Positions 50,054 through 57,340 of a DNA stretch of 64,000 bases are shown here, one piece after another. The notes beneath the pieces are model-generated. The model worked only from the letters and a program-made list of their open reading frames with translations, was not told the DNA's origin and ran no database searches. The stretch covers positions 4,402,001 to 4,466,000 of the forward strand of contig NZ_CP042266.1 in the NCBI RefSeq assembly GCF_007856155.1, given 5' to 3'. The translations under genes and the position numbers were made by a program. The first letter of the stretch is position 1, and each line of letters opens with the position of its first letter. The DNA is from Streptomyces qinzhouensis. GTDB lineage: Bacteria > Actinomycetota > Actinomycetes > Streptomycetales > Streptomycetaceae.

Positions 50054-50998
50054 GTGGCCACGTACCTTGTCGGTTCCCGCGCCAGCAACCTCGCCAAAGC
50101 GCAAGTGCGCGAGTATCTGCGCCCCCTGCGAGAACGGCTCCCCGGGGTCACCTTCACGCATCGGGTGATCCTGGAAGGGGGCGACAAGGACCGTAAGTCG
50201 GCTCTGTCCGCCGTATCGGCTGTCAGCGGCGGATCGGCGTTCAGCAGCGAACAGGAAGCGGCGCTCGCCCGGGGTGACGTCGATGTGGTGGTTCACTCGT
50301 TGAAAGACCTTCCTACGTCGAACCGGCAGGGGCTTACCTTGTTGGCCCCGCCCGGACGTGAGGACGTGCGCGACGCTCTGTGCGGGTCCACCCTCGCGGG
50401 GCTCCGGAAAGGGGCCCGGGTCGGCACGGGGGCTCCTCGCCGCGTTGCTCAGCTACTCGCCGTGCGTCCCGATCTCGACGTTGTGCCCATCCGGGGGAAC
50501 GTCCCACCCCGCCTCAAGAAGATCGAAACCATGGGGCTCGACGCCGTGGTCCTCGCGGTGGCGGGGCTTCGCCGGCTCGGGCTCGATGACGCCATCGGGG
50601 AAGTGCTGCCACTCGACCTCTTCCCGCCGAGCCCGGGACAGGGCGCGCTCGGTATTCAGGTCCGGACGGATGACGATTCAGCGCCATTGCGCGCTCTGCT
50701 GTCCACGGTTGGGGATGCGGCCGCCGATGCTGCGGTCCGGGCCGAGCGCGCGCTTCTTGCCGAACTGCACGGGGGGTGCAGTGTGCCCGTGGGCGCGTAC
50801 GGTGAGACCTTGCCCAATGGGGAACTCTCCCTCGCGGGTCAGGTCACGTCACTGGACGGACGCGTACGGGTCGCGGAGACCGTAACCGGCCCGGCCACGG
50901 AACCGGAGAAGCTCGGCGCCTCCCTGGCCACGTTGCTCATCGACCAGGGAGCGCATGCGATCCTCGGCGAGGTCCGGGCTGCTCTCAGCTCTAGGTAA
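50054..50998 (+). CDS. hemC: Hydroxymethylbilane synthase (porphobilinogen deaminase), island copy
   Basis: The 314-residue protein has the family signatures: VGSRASNLAKAQVREYL at the N-terminus, VDVVVHSLKDLPTS with the catalytic aspartate, RVGTGAPRRVAQLLAVRPDL, IRGNVPPRLKKIETMG, PPSPGQGALGIQVR and the dipyrromethane-attachment cysteine in ELHGGCSVPVGAYGE. Several positions differ from the housekeeping consensus (GTGAPRR for GTSSLRR, NVPPRL for NVxTRL), so it is a diverged paralogue. It makes the linear tetrapyrrole from porphobilinogen. No other tetrapyrrole gene is nearby. The GTG start has GGGGTCCC ahead and an upstream GntR relic. Confidence 0.85.
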   Translation: MATYLVGSRASNLAKAQVREYLRPLRERLPGVTFTHRVILEGGDKDRKSALSAVSAVSGGSAFSSEQEAALARGDVDVVVHSLKDLPTSNRQGLTLLAPPGREDVRDALCGSTLAGLRKGARVGTGAPRRVAQLLAVRPDLDVVPIRGNVPPRLKKIETMGLDAVVLAVAGLRRLGLDDAIGEVLPLDLFPPSPGQGALGIQVRTDDDSAPLRALLSTVGDAAADAAVRAERALLAELHGGCSVPVGAYGETLPNGELSLAGQVTSLDGRVRVAETVTGPATEPEKLGASLATLLIDQGAHAILGEVRAALSSR

Positions 50999-51005
50999 CC
51001 CGTGC

Positions 51006-51023
51006 GCCCGCTGACCCTCTGCG
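51006..51023 (+). repeat. 18-bp direct repeat, right copy
   Basis: GCCCGCTGACCCTCTGCG, identical to the folE 3' end at 42203-42220, followed by a related hairpin. It begins 7 bp after the hemC stop. Confidence 0.6.
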
Positions 51024-51035
51024 ATACGCGGAACA

Positions 51036-51065
51036 AGCCCCGTCCGGCGCGTGCCGTACGGGGCT
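51036..51065 (+). terminator. Terminator hairpin after hemC
   Basis: AGCCCCGT and ACGGGGCT form the outer stem and CGGC/GCCG the inner one. It aligns with the folE terminator region. Confidence 0.7.
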
Positions 51066-51082
51066 GTTATCTGCCCCGAGAC

Positions 51083-51280
51083 CTAGCGAATCTCGTCGGC
51101 CGGCGATGGCCCGGCGCCGTACCTCACCGCGTCCTCGGGGCATGCGTACTGGATCAGCGGGGCACTGCTTCCGCGCTCCATGACCCCGACTTCAACCGGG
51201 GCGGAGGTCCGGCGTCCGCAGTGCACGCACCAGGCGGTGAGCGGTTCCGGGGCGTCGTTCACGAGGGCATCGTGCGTCAT
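51083..51280 (-). CDS. Small cysteine-containing protein, function unknown
   Basis: The 65-residue protein reads THDALVNDAPEPLTAWCVHC then GRRTSAPVEVG and ends with YACPEDAVRYGAGPSPADEIR. CVHC and a third cysteine in ACPED suggest a small zinc ribbon. It begins within the stop of the upstream 108-residue protein (ATGA at 51277-51280), so the two are coupled. Small ribbons of this type occur on Streptomyces integrative elements, which fits the island. Confidence 0.6.
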   Translation of the reverse strand: MTHDALVNDAPEPLTAWCVHCGRRTSAPVEVGVMERGSSAPLIQYACPEDAVRYGAGPSPADEIR

Positions 51281-51603
51281 GCGGCCACCCCCGTCGTGAC
51301 CTGGTGGACGCCCTCGGCGACGTACGGATAGTCGACCCCCGCGAGAGCGAGGACGACGGCCAAGCGGCGTTCCCGTTGCTTCCAGGCTTCTCGCCGTCGT
51401 TCGATGTGCTCCGGAGCCATATAGGGCGGGATGCGGAACGGCTCGTGTGTGGGCATGGTCCGGGCGAGGACATGAAACGGGACAGGGGTGCGGGGGGCGC
51501 AGATGACGACCGGTGCGGTCGCCTCGGGGACACGGTGTCGTCCCCGAGCGGGTAAGCAGAGGCACAGCACCCATGCGAATGCACGGGCGATAGAGTCGCG
51601 CAT
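51277..51603 (-). CDS. Small protein with N-terminal hydrophobic helix, integrative-element type
   Basis: The 108-residue protein starts MRDSIARAFAWVLCLCLPAR, a probable membrane-associated helix, and continues with a proline-rich middle and a helical, charged C-terminal region (HIERRREAWKQRERRLAVVL). I recall similar small proteins next to GntR and kinase-like genes on actinobacterial mobile elements; the function is unknown. It is divergent from the small GntR gene, with a cluster of TGTCTA boxes between them, so GntR probably controls it. Confidence 0.6.
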   Translation of the reverse strand: MRDSIARAFAWVLCLCLPARGRHRVPEATAPVVICAPRTPVPFHVLARTMPTHEPFRIPPYMAPEHIERRREAWKQRERRLAVVLALAGVDYPYVAEGVHQVTTGVAA

Positions 51604-51704
51604 GTCGTTTCAGCTCCTATACAGCTGATCGGCGGAGCCCCGAAGGACCGCGTAGGACCGGTTCTTCGGGGCGTTTTGTGTTCCGGGATCACGCTAGGCC
51701 AACA

Positions 51705-51772
51705 TGTCTAACACGTCTACCTGTCTAACTGAACTGCCTGTCTAAGTCGTGGCCGATGGCCCCCGATGTCTA
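51705..51772. promoter_or_regulatory. Cluster of five (T/C)GTCTA boxes before the GntR gene
   Basis: TGTCTA occurs at 51705, 51722, 51739 and 51767, and CGTCTA at 51714, all in the same direction within 68 bp and ending 10 bp before the GntR start. Three carry an additional A (TGTCTAA). Such iterated half-sites are what an autoregulating GntR protein of the KorSA type would bind. Confidence 0.55.
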
Positions 51773-51782
51773 CGCTTGCGCT

Positions 51783-52043
51783 ATGTCTGAGACCCCCGAC
51801 CGTCGTACCCCGTACGCGCCGTACATGAGGGTGCTCGACGCCCTGTCCGAGGACATTCGCGAGGGGCGGATCGGCGCCGGGGAACGCATTCCGTCCGAAG
51901 CGGAGTTGTGCGCGCGGTTCAAGGTTGCTCGGGAGACCGCACGTCGTGCCGTGCGGGAACTCCGCGAGCGAGGGGTGGTCTACACCGAGTGGGGCAAGGG
52001 GACGTTCGTCCGGTCCGCTGAGAGCAACCAGGGCGACGCGTAG
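51783..52043 (+). CDS. Small GntR family transcriptional regulator
   Basis: The 86-residue protein is essentially a winged HTH only: VLDALSEDIREGRIGAGERI, PSEAELCARFKVARETARRA and VRELRERGVVYTEWGKGTFV. There is no effector domain. Short GntR repressors of this kind (KorSA-like) keep transfer genes of Streptomyces integrative elements silent. The ATG is 10 bp after the last TGTCTA box, with no ribosome site, suggesting leaderless translation. It is divergent from the small-protein operon at 51083-51603 and convergent with the kinase-like gene. Confidence 0.85.
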   Translation: MSETPDRRTPYAPYMRVLDALSEDIREGRIGAGERIPSEAELCARFKVARETARRAVRELRERGVVYTEWGKGTFVRSAESNQGDA

Positions 52044-52087
52044 CACCGTCCGCCTTCAGACGGCCAGCACCGGCGCCGACAGGATGC

Positions 52088-52945
52088 CTACGCGGCTTCA
52101 GCCTGCAACGTCTTATAGATTTCCCGCATCGTCGGCCGGTTGTGCGGGCCGTACTCCAGCATGTCGTTGATGAGTCGCCCGAGAACGCCCCCGACGTTCA
52201 CGGGGCGGTGAGCGCCGCCCACGATCGCTCTGCGCTGTTCGGCTCGGGATCCGTCATCGGGATACTCGACGTGGCGCCACCCGGTCGCAGCCATGAACAG
52301 TGACGCACCGAACCCGTAGACGTCGGACTCCCGCGTTGGCGCTGTCTCCCCCTCGCCCAGCACGCTGCGGGAGATCTCCGGCGCTTCGTAGTGAACGAGA
52401 CAACCCCGGTACGGGAAGTCGAATCGTTGCGGGACTTCGACACCACGGGCCAGTGCAAGGTCAATGAGGACCGCCCTTGCCGGCTCGGCTGTGACCAGGA
52501 TGTGTGCCGGTTGGATATCGCCGTGCGCGACCCCCATGTCATGCAGATCGGCAAGGGCCCGGGCACCTGCGAGAGCACCGGCAAGGGGCGGGCGGGACAC
52601 GCCCTCGCGGGTTCTGTGCGGTGCCCAGAGTTGTTGCAAGTCGGTCCCCGCGTGCCATGGCTGCGCGTTCCACGTGCCGTGTTCCCATTGCCCGTAGATC
52701 GTTATAGCCGAACCAAGGTCTCGCAGAATCACGCCCTCGCGAGCAGGGGCCAGCGCCGTCCATTCCGCGGCAGCCCACTCGGGGGAGGCTTCGATGGGAT
52801 AGCCGAGTTTCACCGCGTACGGTGCCCGAGGAGTCCGGACTCGCCACACGGTGGAGCCTCGCCGATGGAGAACCAGAGTGGCCCCTGTCGACTCCAGCAT
52901 CGTGGCTACGTGGCTCGGGATCTCATAGGGAACGGGAGATGACAC
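52088..52945 (-). CDS. Protein kinase-like protein with altered catalytic motifs
   Basis: The 285-residue protein has a kinase fold. The lysine is in RAPYAVKLGYPIEASPEWAA, the catalytic loop reads HDMGVAHGDIQPAHILVTAE (HGD, with His in place of the usual Asn after four residues), and DLA stands where DFG is expected. VHYEAPEISRS is the APE site, followed by SDVYGFGASLFMAATGW. The HGD loop and DLA are seen in some functional atypical kinases, so activity is undecided. The GTG at 52945 with AAAGGAC ahead is preferred to a frame starting at 52981. No transmembrane or PASTA part is present. Confidence 0.8.
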   Translation of the reverse strand: MSSPVPYEIPSHVATMLESTGATLVLHRRGSTVWRVRTPRAPYAVKLGYPIEASPEWAAAEWTALAPAREGVILRDLGSAITIYGQWEHGTWNAQPWHAGTDLQQLWAPHRTREGVSRPPLAGALAGARALADLHDMGVAHGDIQPAHILVTAEPARAVLIDLALARGVEVPQRFDFPYRGCLVHYEAPEISRSVLGEGETAPTRESDVYGFGASLFMAATGWRHVEYPDDGSRAEQRRAIVGGAHRPVNVGGVLGRLINDMLEYGPHNRPTMREIYKTLQAEAA

Positions 52946-53030
52946 GTATGTCCTTTCGGCAGGCGGAGCCGACCCGCGCACTTCCGGATCGGCTCCGCCA
53001 CAGGGGGCCGGAGACTACTCCGGCAGTTGG

Positions 53031-53471
53031 TCAGTGCCGGCCGTACGGGCGACCGCAGTCAGAATCGCACTGCGCGGCATTCTCGCCGTTCACGGTCCAC
53101 AGGTCGTCGTGAACGACGAACCCGGCTGCCTTGATTGCGTGGGCTGACGTGGTGACCGCTTCGACTGTTCGGCCACCGCCGCCGAGGCGCGGATTGTGGT
53201 GGAGCATGCGGCCCGCGTGTTCCTGGCAGAACTCCGCGTAGTCCTTCGTGTGGAGGATGAATGCGTGGAGCGCGTGATCAACGTCGTCCGACGGCACCAT
53301 CGGCACGGTGGTGGTTGCTGCCGTAGCGGCGAACGCAAGAGCCTGGTCCGCCTGCCGCTCGGCCCGCTCGGAGTCCTGTCCGAAGTGGGTGACGACGAAC
53401 TGAACAATGGATTTGAACAGTTCGGGGCCGACCAGATCACGGCCAGCCCTGAGTTGCAGTGTTGCGGTCAT
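53031..53471 (-). CDS. GRDP-like (glycine-rich domain-containing protein-like) small protein
   Basis: The 146-residue protein contains VDHALHAFILHTKDYAEFCQ followed by EHAGRMLHHNP, matching the 'DxxWHxFIL..T..Y..FC...G..LHH.P' signature of the GRDP-like family with Leu for Trp. The function is unknown. The N-terminal part is helical and the C-terminus ends in a small cysteine pair (CDSDCGRPYGRH). The ATG at 53471 has CAGGAGG 9 nt ahead. It is on the same strand as, and 85 bp upstream of, the kinase-like gene. Confidence 0.75.
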   Translation of the reverse strand: MTATLQLRAGRDLVGPELFKSIVQFVVTHFGQDSERAERQADQALAFAATAATTTVPMVPSDDVDHALHAFILHTKDYAEFCQEHAGRMLHHNPRLGGGGRTVEAVTTSAHAIKAAGFVVHDDLWTVNGENAAQCDSDCGRPYGRH

Positions 53472-53740
53472 GTGCTGTGCCTCCTGGTTGAAGTGGTGCA
53501 TGCATCTGTCTTCCCGCGCGGCCACGAACGTGCGGAAGCGGCCACGCAGGAGTCTGGGGGCCCATGCGGGGTGGGAGGGCGTTCCTCCCACGCCGGGCTA
53601 TGGGGGTGAGGCCGAGGTACTGCCGGCCCGTCGGGTGCGTGCCGTCACGCAGGCACCCGGCGGGGGTGGTGCCCCGCCCACACCGGGATCACGCGGGGGC
53701 GTTGCCATCCGGCGTGGGCGGGAGTCGGTGCGGTCCGGTG

Positions 53741-54151
53741 TCAAGGAGTGGGCGTCAGACCGAGATGCAGGCGGACGGTTTCGAACACACCGCCGATGTG
53801 GTGATCAAGCTCCTTGGGTTCGATCCACGCAATGCGCGAGATCTCCCTCGGGGCGGCTACCCGGGCCCGCCCGCTGATGGGCGTGCACCCGATGTAGGTG
53901 ATGTACCGCCCGGTTTGAGGGTGCAGGCGGCTCCCGATCCGTAGCGCGGCCGAGACCTTGAGGGCCGTCTCTTGCCGGGCTTCACGCACCGCCGCTTCTT
54001 CGGCGGATTCGCCTTCCTCGATTTTGCCGCCGGGGAACTGCCAGAGCAGTTCCCCCTCGGGCACCCGGCGACGGACGATCAGTACCCGACCGTCCGCTCG
54101 GGTGATGACCGCGGCAGCGATGCCTGTAGGCGAGGGAACAGGGTGCGTCAC
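53741..54151 (-). CDS. Nudix hydrolase
   Basis: The 136-residue protein has a Nudix box GGKIEEGESAEEAAVREARQ followed by ETALKV (about residues 41-66). The REARQETAL segment departs slightly from REVxEE, with Gln for one glutamate. It should hydrolyse a nucleoside diphosphate derivative (MutT/NUDT-like); the substrate is unknown. The GTG start at 54151 overlaps the methyltransferase stop by 4 nt (GTGA), so the gene is the last of a tightly coupled operon. Nudix genes (Pif) also occur on pSAM2-like elements. Confidence 0.88.
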   Translation of the reverse strand: MTHPVPSPTGIAAAVITRADGRVLIVRRRVPEGELLWQFPGGKIEEGESAEEAAVREARQETALKVSAALRIGSRLHPQTGRYITYIGCTPISGRARVAAPREISRIAWIEPKELDHHIGGVFETVRLHLGLTPTP

Positions 54152-54942
54152 TTCCGACCCACACCCCCATACGCGTGGACTACCGGTGCTTCACCATCGG
54201 CATGCGAGGGAAGCCACTGGCTGATGGGGACAAGACCGGGGCCGATGGCGAGCAGTCCGTCGAAGAACTGGGCAATCTCTTCAAAGGTGCGCGGGAAAGT
54301 GGGGAGGCCGGCGTCCCGCAGGATGCCCGCGGCGCGGTGGACGTGCGGTGGGTCGTAGTCCTGCGTGAGGTGGGAGAGCGCGAGGACGCTTCCGGCGGGT
54401 AGTGCGCTGATGAGCTGCTGAACGTGCTTGTGGGGGTAGTCGCCCGGCCGGATGTTGTCAAGGACGGCAGTCATCACGACGGCAACGGGGTGCCGAAAGT
54501 CGAAGTGTGCGCGTGCCTCGTCGAGAAGCTCGGGAGAGCGCAGGTCCAGCGTCCGGGCGCGGATGCTGGTGCCGGTCACCCACATGTTCCAGTGCGTAGT
54601 CACAACCGGGTCGACATCTGCGTACAGCACCCGGGCCCGGTCGTGGTGGTACAGGCTCGCAATGGAGTGGGTGTCCGCCATGATGTGGGGCGGAAGTCCC
54701 GGGCCGATGTCCAAGACCTGGTGCATCCCGAGGGTCTGTACCGCGTAGGTCACTGCGCGGAGCTGAAATGCCCGGGTTGCACGAGTGTTCGTCTCAATAG
54801 GGAAATTGATCGCGTTGAGGCGATCGATCACGACCGTGTCGGCGATGTACGCGTCGCGATCCTCAGGGGCTCCGAGGGCAGCATGGGCAACGCGAGCGCT
54901 GCTGATCGGGTGGACGCCCGGCTGGTAGATGGCGTTGTTCAC
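54148..54942 (-). CDS. SAM-dependent methyltransferase (PF04672/DUF574 type)
   Basis: The 264-residue protein reads NNAIYQPGVHPISSARVAHA, DRLNAINFPIETNTRATRAF, then VLDIGPGLPPHIMADTHSIA (SAM loop with D and GPG), VLYADVDPVVTTHWNMW, and VAVVMTAVLDNIRPGDYP. This matches the actinobacteria-specific DUF574 methyltransferase group. The target is unknown. The GTG start at 54942 overlaps the 37-residue membrane peptide's stop (GTGA), and its own stop overlaps the Nudix start. A longer frame to 55107 runs over the small genes upstream and is rejected. Confidence 0.85.
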   Translation of the reverse strand: MNNAIYQPGVHPISSARVAHAALGAPEDRDAYIADTVVIDRLNAINFPIETNTRATRAFQLRAVTYAVQTLGMHQVLDIGPGLPPHIMADTHSIASLYHHDRARVLYADVDPVVTTHWNMWVTGTSIRARTLDLRSPELLDEARAHFDFRHPVAVVMTAVLDNIRPGDYPHKHVQQLISALPAGSVLALSHLTQDYDPPHVHRAAGILRDAGLPTFPRTFEEIAQFFDGLLAIGPGLVPISQWLPSHADGEAPVVHAYGGVGRK

Positions 54943-55052
54943 GAGAGCCACCCCGCAGCGTTCCCCTCGACCCACCACAGGGGTAACAAGTACAGGGCGG
55001 AGACCATCAGGACCACGATTGCGACGCCCACGCGGTCGAGCCAGACCCTCAT
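54939..55052 (-). CDS. 37-residue single-span membrane peptide
   Basis: The ORF reads MRVWLDRVGVAIVVLMVSAL then YLLPLWWVEGNAAGWLS and is mostly one transmembrane helix with a basic start. It begins inside the stop of the 71-residue gene (ATGA at 55049-55052) and ends inside the methyltransferase start (GTGA at 54939-54942). Two exact 4-nt overlaps at both ends make it very likely a real, translated gene despite its size. Function unknown. Confidence 0.65.
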   Translation of the reverse strand: MRVWLDRVGVAIVVLMVSALYLLPLWWVEGNAAGWLS

Positions 55053-55264
55053 ACGGTGCCTCCCGCAAGGTCAGCCAACTGCCGAGCGAGGACGCGGGCC
55101 TCGTCAAACGGGACTGCCGCGCCGGTGGTTTCCACGATGTGACCGTTTCGGCGCAGGAAGAGCGGGATCCAGATCGCGCCGTCGGTCGGCCGACGGCGCG
55201 GTTCCCCAGCGAGGGCCAGAGTCCACATGTGGTCCGGGTCCTCAGGGGGCGAGTGGTTGGTCAT
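55049..55264 (-). CDS. Small protein, first gene of the coupled operon
   Basis: The 71-residue protein starts TNHSPPEDPDHMWTLALAGE and has IWIPLFLRRNGHIVETTGAA followed by a helix (DEARVLARQLADLAGG). It has no membrane segment and no family I recognise. The ATG has AAAGG upstream. Its stop overlaps the next start. It leads the operon 71 aa, 37-aa membrane peptide, methyltransferase, Nudix, divergent from a TPR regulator with a 214-bp spacer. Confidence 0.65.
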   Translation of the reverse strand: MTNHSPPEDPDHMWTLALAGEPRRRPTDGAIWIPLFLRRNGHIVETTGAAVPFDEARVLARQLADLAGGTV

Positions 55265-55478
55265 GCCGGGCCTTTCGTCGGTGGGGCATCCGATCGCGCT
55301 GGCACGCTCAACTCCTGGGGAGCGTCGACCGGCGTCCGGGTACCTTCCCGGGGCCTCGGGCACGGTGGGAGGGGAACGGCGAGGGCGCCTGTGCCCATGG
55401 GGAACCGCCTGTTACCACCTGTACCCACGAGGGGGCTGAACGCGGGTGTGGGTGTTTCGTGCTGGGCATCATGGGTTG

Positions 55479-56846
55479 GTGAGCATTGACGGTCACCACC
55501 ACCTGAACCACCCTCTGAGCTACCTGTTACAGCGGGAGGGATGGACCGCGGACAGCTACCTGGTGCGACTGGACGCGGCGCACCAGCGTTTGGGGTACGG
55601 GCCGATTGCACGGGACCGGAAGAAGGTCACACGCTGGACGCGACATGGCGTGGTTCCCGAGATCCGTACTCAGGTGGCCATGGCGCGGCTGCATGGTGTG
55701 CCGGACGATGAAATCGCCGCTCGGCCGTGGCCTGAATGGCTGAGGCTGGCGTGCGTCCGGAACCGGCACGTTCTTGACGCCGAGTGGACTCCCACGGTCA
55801 CCATGGAACTACTCGCCCGGGTCGCGGCAGGAGGGCCAATGGACCGCAGAGGATTTCTTGTTGTCGCTGGGGTATCCCCGATACTTGCCGGACTCGGCAC
55901 GGCGGAACCAGCCGTTGCCAGCACCCGCGGCAGCCGTATCGGAGCCCGCGTTCCCGCACTGTTTGAGCAATCCCTCGCTGTATTGCGGCGACAGGATGAT
56001 CAACTCGGGTCCGGACAGGTCCACGCGTCCGCCCGTGCGCAACTTCAACTGATCATCACGACGTTGAAGGGCAAGTCGTACACGGACACAACTGGCCGCC
56101 GACTATACGGTGCCGCCGCCGAGGCAGCCCGAATCTGTGCTTGGACCGCGTACGACTCCGGACGTCAGAGCTTGGCCGAGGAGTACTACGTCACCGCCTT
56201 GCGTGCTGCCGCATCCTCGGGTGACGCGGTCACCACCGCCAACATCCTCGGGTTCTGGGCAGTGCTGCGGTACGCCACAGGTGACCCGCGTGGAGGTGTG
56301 GACCTGGTAGCTGAGGCGGTGAGCCAATCGCGCCGGATCGGGTCACCCAAGATGGATGCGATGCTCTATGCCACACGTGCACGGGCGCACTCTTATGCCG
56401 GTGAGGTTCGCGAGACAAGGCAATCTTTCGGTGCCGCATTTGAAGCCTTCGACCGCTCTCGCAGTCACGGCGCGGAAGCTCCGGATTGCGTTTACTGGCT
56501 CACTTTGGGCGAGTTGCACATGAAGGTGGGGTCTTGCGAACTCACTCTGGGGTGCCCGGATAAGGCGCTGGAACAGTTCACCCAAGCGTCAGGTGACCTC
56601 CACATCAACGCTGCCCTCCACGAGGGTTTTCCGCGCGACGCAGCTATCTACCTTGCCCGGGAGGGACAGGCCAGGGTCGGTCTCGGGGATCTCGATGGTG
56701 CCGTAGACGCTGGTCACCGCGCTATCCAACACCTGGGGGGCGTCTCCTCTGCGCGAGGCACCTCAAGTCTTACCGATTTGCGCACCCAGCTTGCCAACCA
56801 CGGTGACGTGCCGCTCGTCCGCGACTTCCTGGAACAAACCGCTTAG
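55479..56846 (+). CDS. TPR-containing transcriptional regulator-like protein
   Basis: The 455-residue protein has an N-terminal HTH-like region (LSYLLQREGWTADSYLVRLD, RDRKKVTRWTRHGVVPEI). An internal RR-hydrophobic segment follows (MDRRGFLVVAGVSPILAGLG, about 115-135), which is a recurrent feature of such Streptomyces regulators, and then TPR-like helices to the end. A TTA codon at 55527 (residue 17) places it under bldA. It is divergent from the coupled operon and may control it. The GTG at 55479 is tentative; another in-frame GTG lies at 55446. Confidence 0.7.
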   Translation: MSIDGHHHLNHPLSYLLQREGWTADSYLVRLDAAHQRLGYGPIARDRKKVTRWTRHGVVPEIRTQVAMARLHGVPDDEIAARPWPEWLRLACVRNRHVLDAEWTPTVTMELLARVAAGGPMDRRGFLVVAGVSPILAGLGTAEPAVASTRGSRIGARVPALFEQSLAVLRRQDDQLGSGQVHASARAQLQLIITTLKGKSYTDTTGRRLYGAAAEAARICAWTAYDSGRQSLAEEYYVTALRAAASSGDAVTTANILGFWAVLRYATGDPRGGVDLVAEAVSQSRRIGSPKMDAMLYATRARAHSYAGEVRETRQSFGAAFEAFDRSRSHGAEAPDCVYWLTLGELHMKVGSCELTLGCPDKALEQFTQASGDLHINAALHEGFPRDAAIYLAREGQARVGLGDLDGAVDAGHRAIQHLGGVSSARGTSSLTDLRTQLANHGDVPLVRDFLEQTA

Positions 56847-57212
56847 GCAAGGGCGAGCGCTGCCGTGCCCACCCACAGCAGCACCCACATTGACACCGCC
56901 GATGCCTACGGCCGGGTCCAGGGCCGAGGTGAGGCACTTCGGGGGAGGCGCGGTTTCAGAGAGCACGCTCCGACAACTCGCCAGTACCACAGAAGGATTA
57001 CTAGACCTGGGGAGCTGTGACATGGATCCGTCCCGGCGTGGCGTCATGGGAGCAGCAACTGCCTTCTCCGTAGTGATGGCCACTCCAGCGTGGGGCGACG
57101 TAGTCGGCGCGGGGCACCCAGGCGGGAGCAAGGTCCCAGAAGCCCCCACCGCAAGCAGCGCGACGAGTAAGACAGCCTCCTGGCCCTGGGACCCAGTGGT
57201 GTTGCGGTTCAT
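56763..57212 (-). CDS. Possible small membrane protein run on into antisense sequence
   Basis: The ATG at 57212 overlaps the stop of the 43-residue ORF (ATGA). The first ~45 residues look genuine (MNRNTTGSQGQEAVLLVALL then AVGASGTLLPP), with one hydrophobic segment. The remainder is antisense to a regulator relic and to the end of the TPR gene and looks like a chance continuation. Probably a gene truncated at a rearrangement point near 57100. Confidence 0.3.
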   Translation of the reverse strand: MNRNTTGSQGQEAVLLVALLAVGASGTLLPPGCPAPTTSPHAGVAITTEKAVAAPMTPRRDGSMSQLPRSSNPSVVLASCRSVLSETAPPPKCLTSALDPAVGIGGVNVGAAVGGHGSARPCLSGLFQEVADERHVTVVGKLGAQIGKT

Positions 57213-57231
57213 ATCCTGTCCCCTAATGTGA
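56923..57231 (+). pseudogene. Remnant of a TPR/XRE-type regulator
   Basis: The frame reads AEVRHFGGGAVSESTLRQLA, STTEGLLDLGSCDMDPSRRG and VMGAATAFSVVMATPAWGDV before losing character. This is the linker and RR-hydrophobic segment seen in the neighbouring intact regulators (compare MDRRGFLVVAGV). No HTH precedes it and no TPR follows, so only a fragment remains. Confidence 0.6.
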
Positions 57232-57340
57232 CGTTGCCCTGGCGATCCGCGCTCGCGTGGGCAACCGTTCTGGCACGCACATCGGTGCCGTGGAGGGCAG
57301 GGTGGAACTTCAGAGTCTTGAGCGACTGGTCGTCATTCAT
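57209..57340 (-). CDS. Possible 43-residue protein
   Basis: The ORF reads MNDDQSLKTLKFHPALHGTD then VRARTVAHASADRQGNVTLG and DRI, and ends in an ATGA overlap with the next minus-strand ORF. GAGAGGGG precedes the ATG. The overlap and ribosome site favour a real gene; the size and lack of a family argue for caution. Confidence 0.35.
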   Translation of the reverse strand: MNDDQSLKTLKFHPALHGTDVRARTVAHASADRQGNVTLGDRI

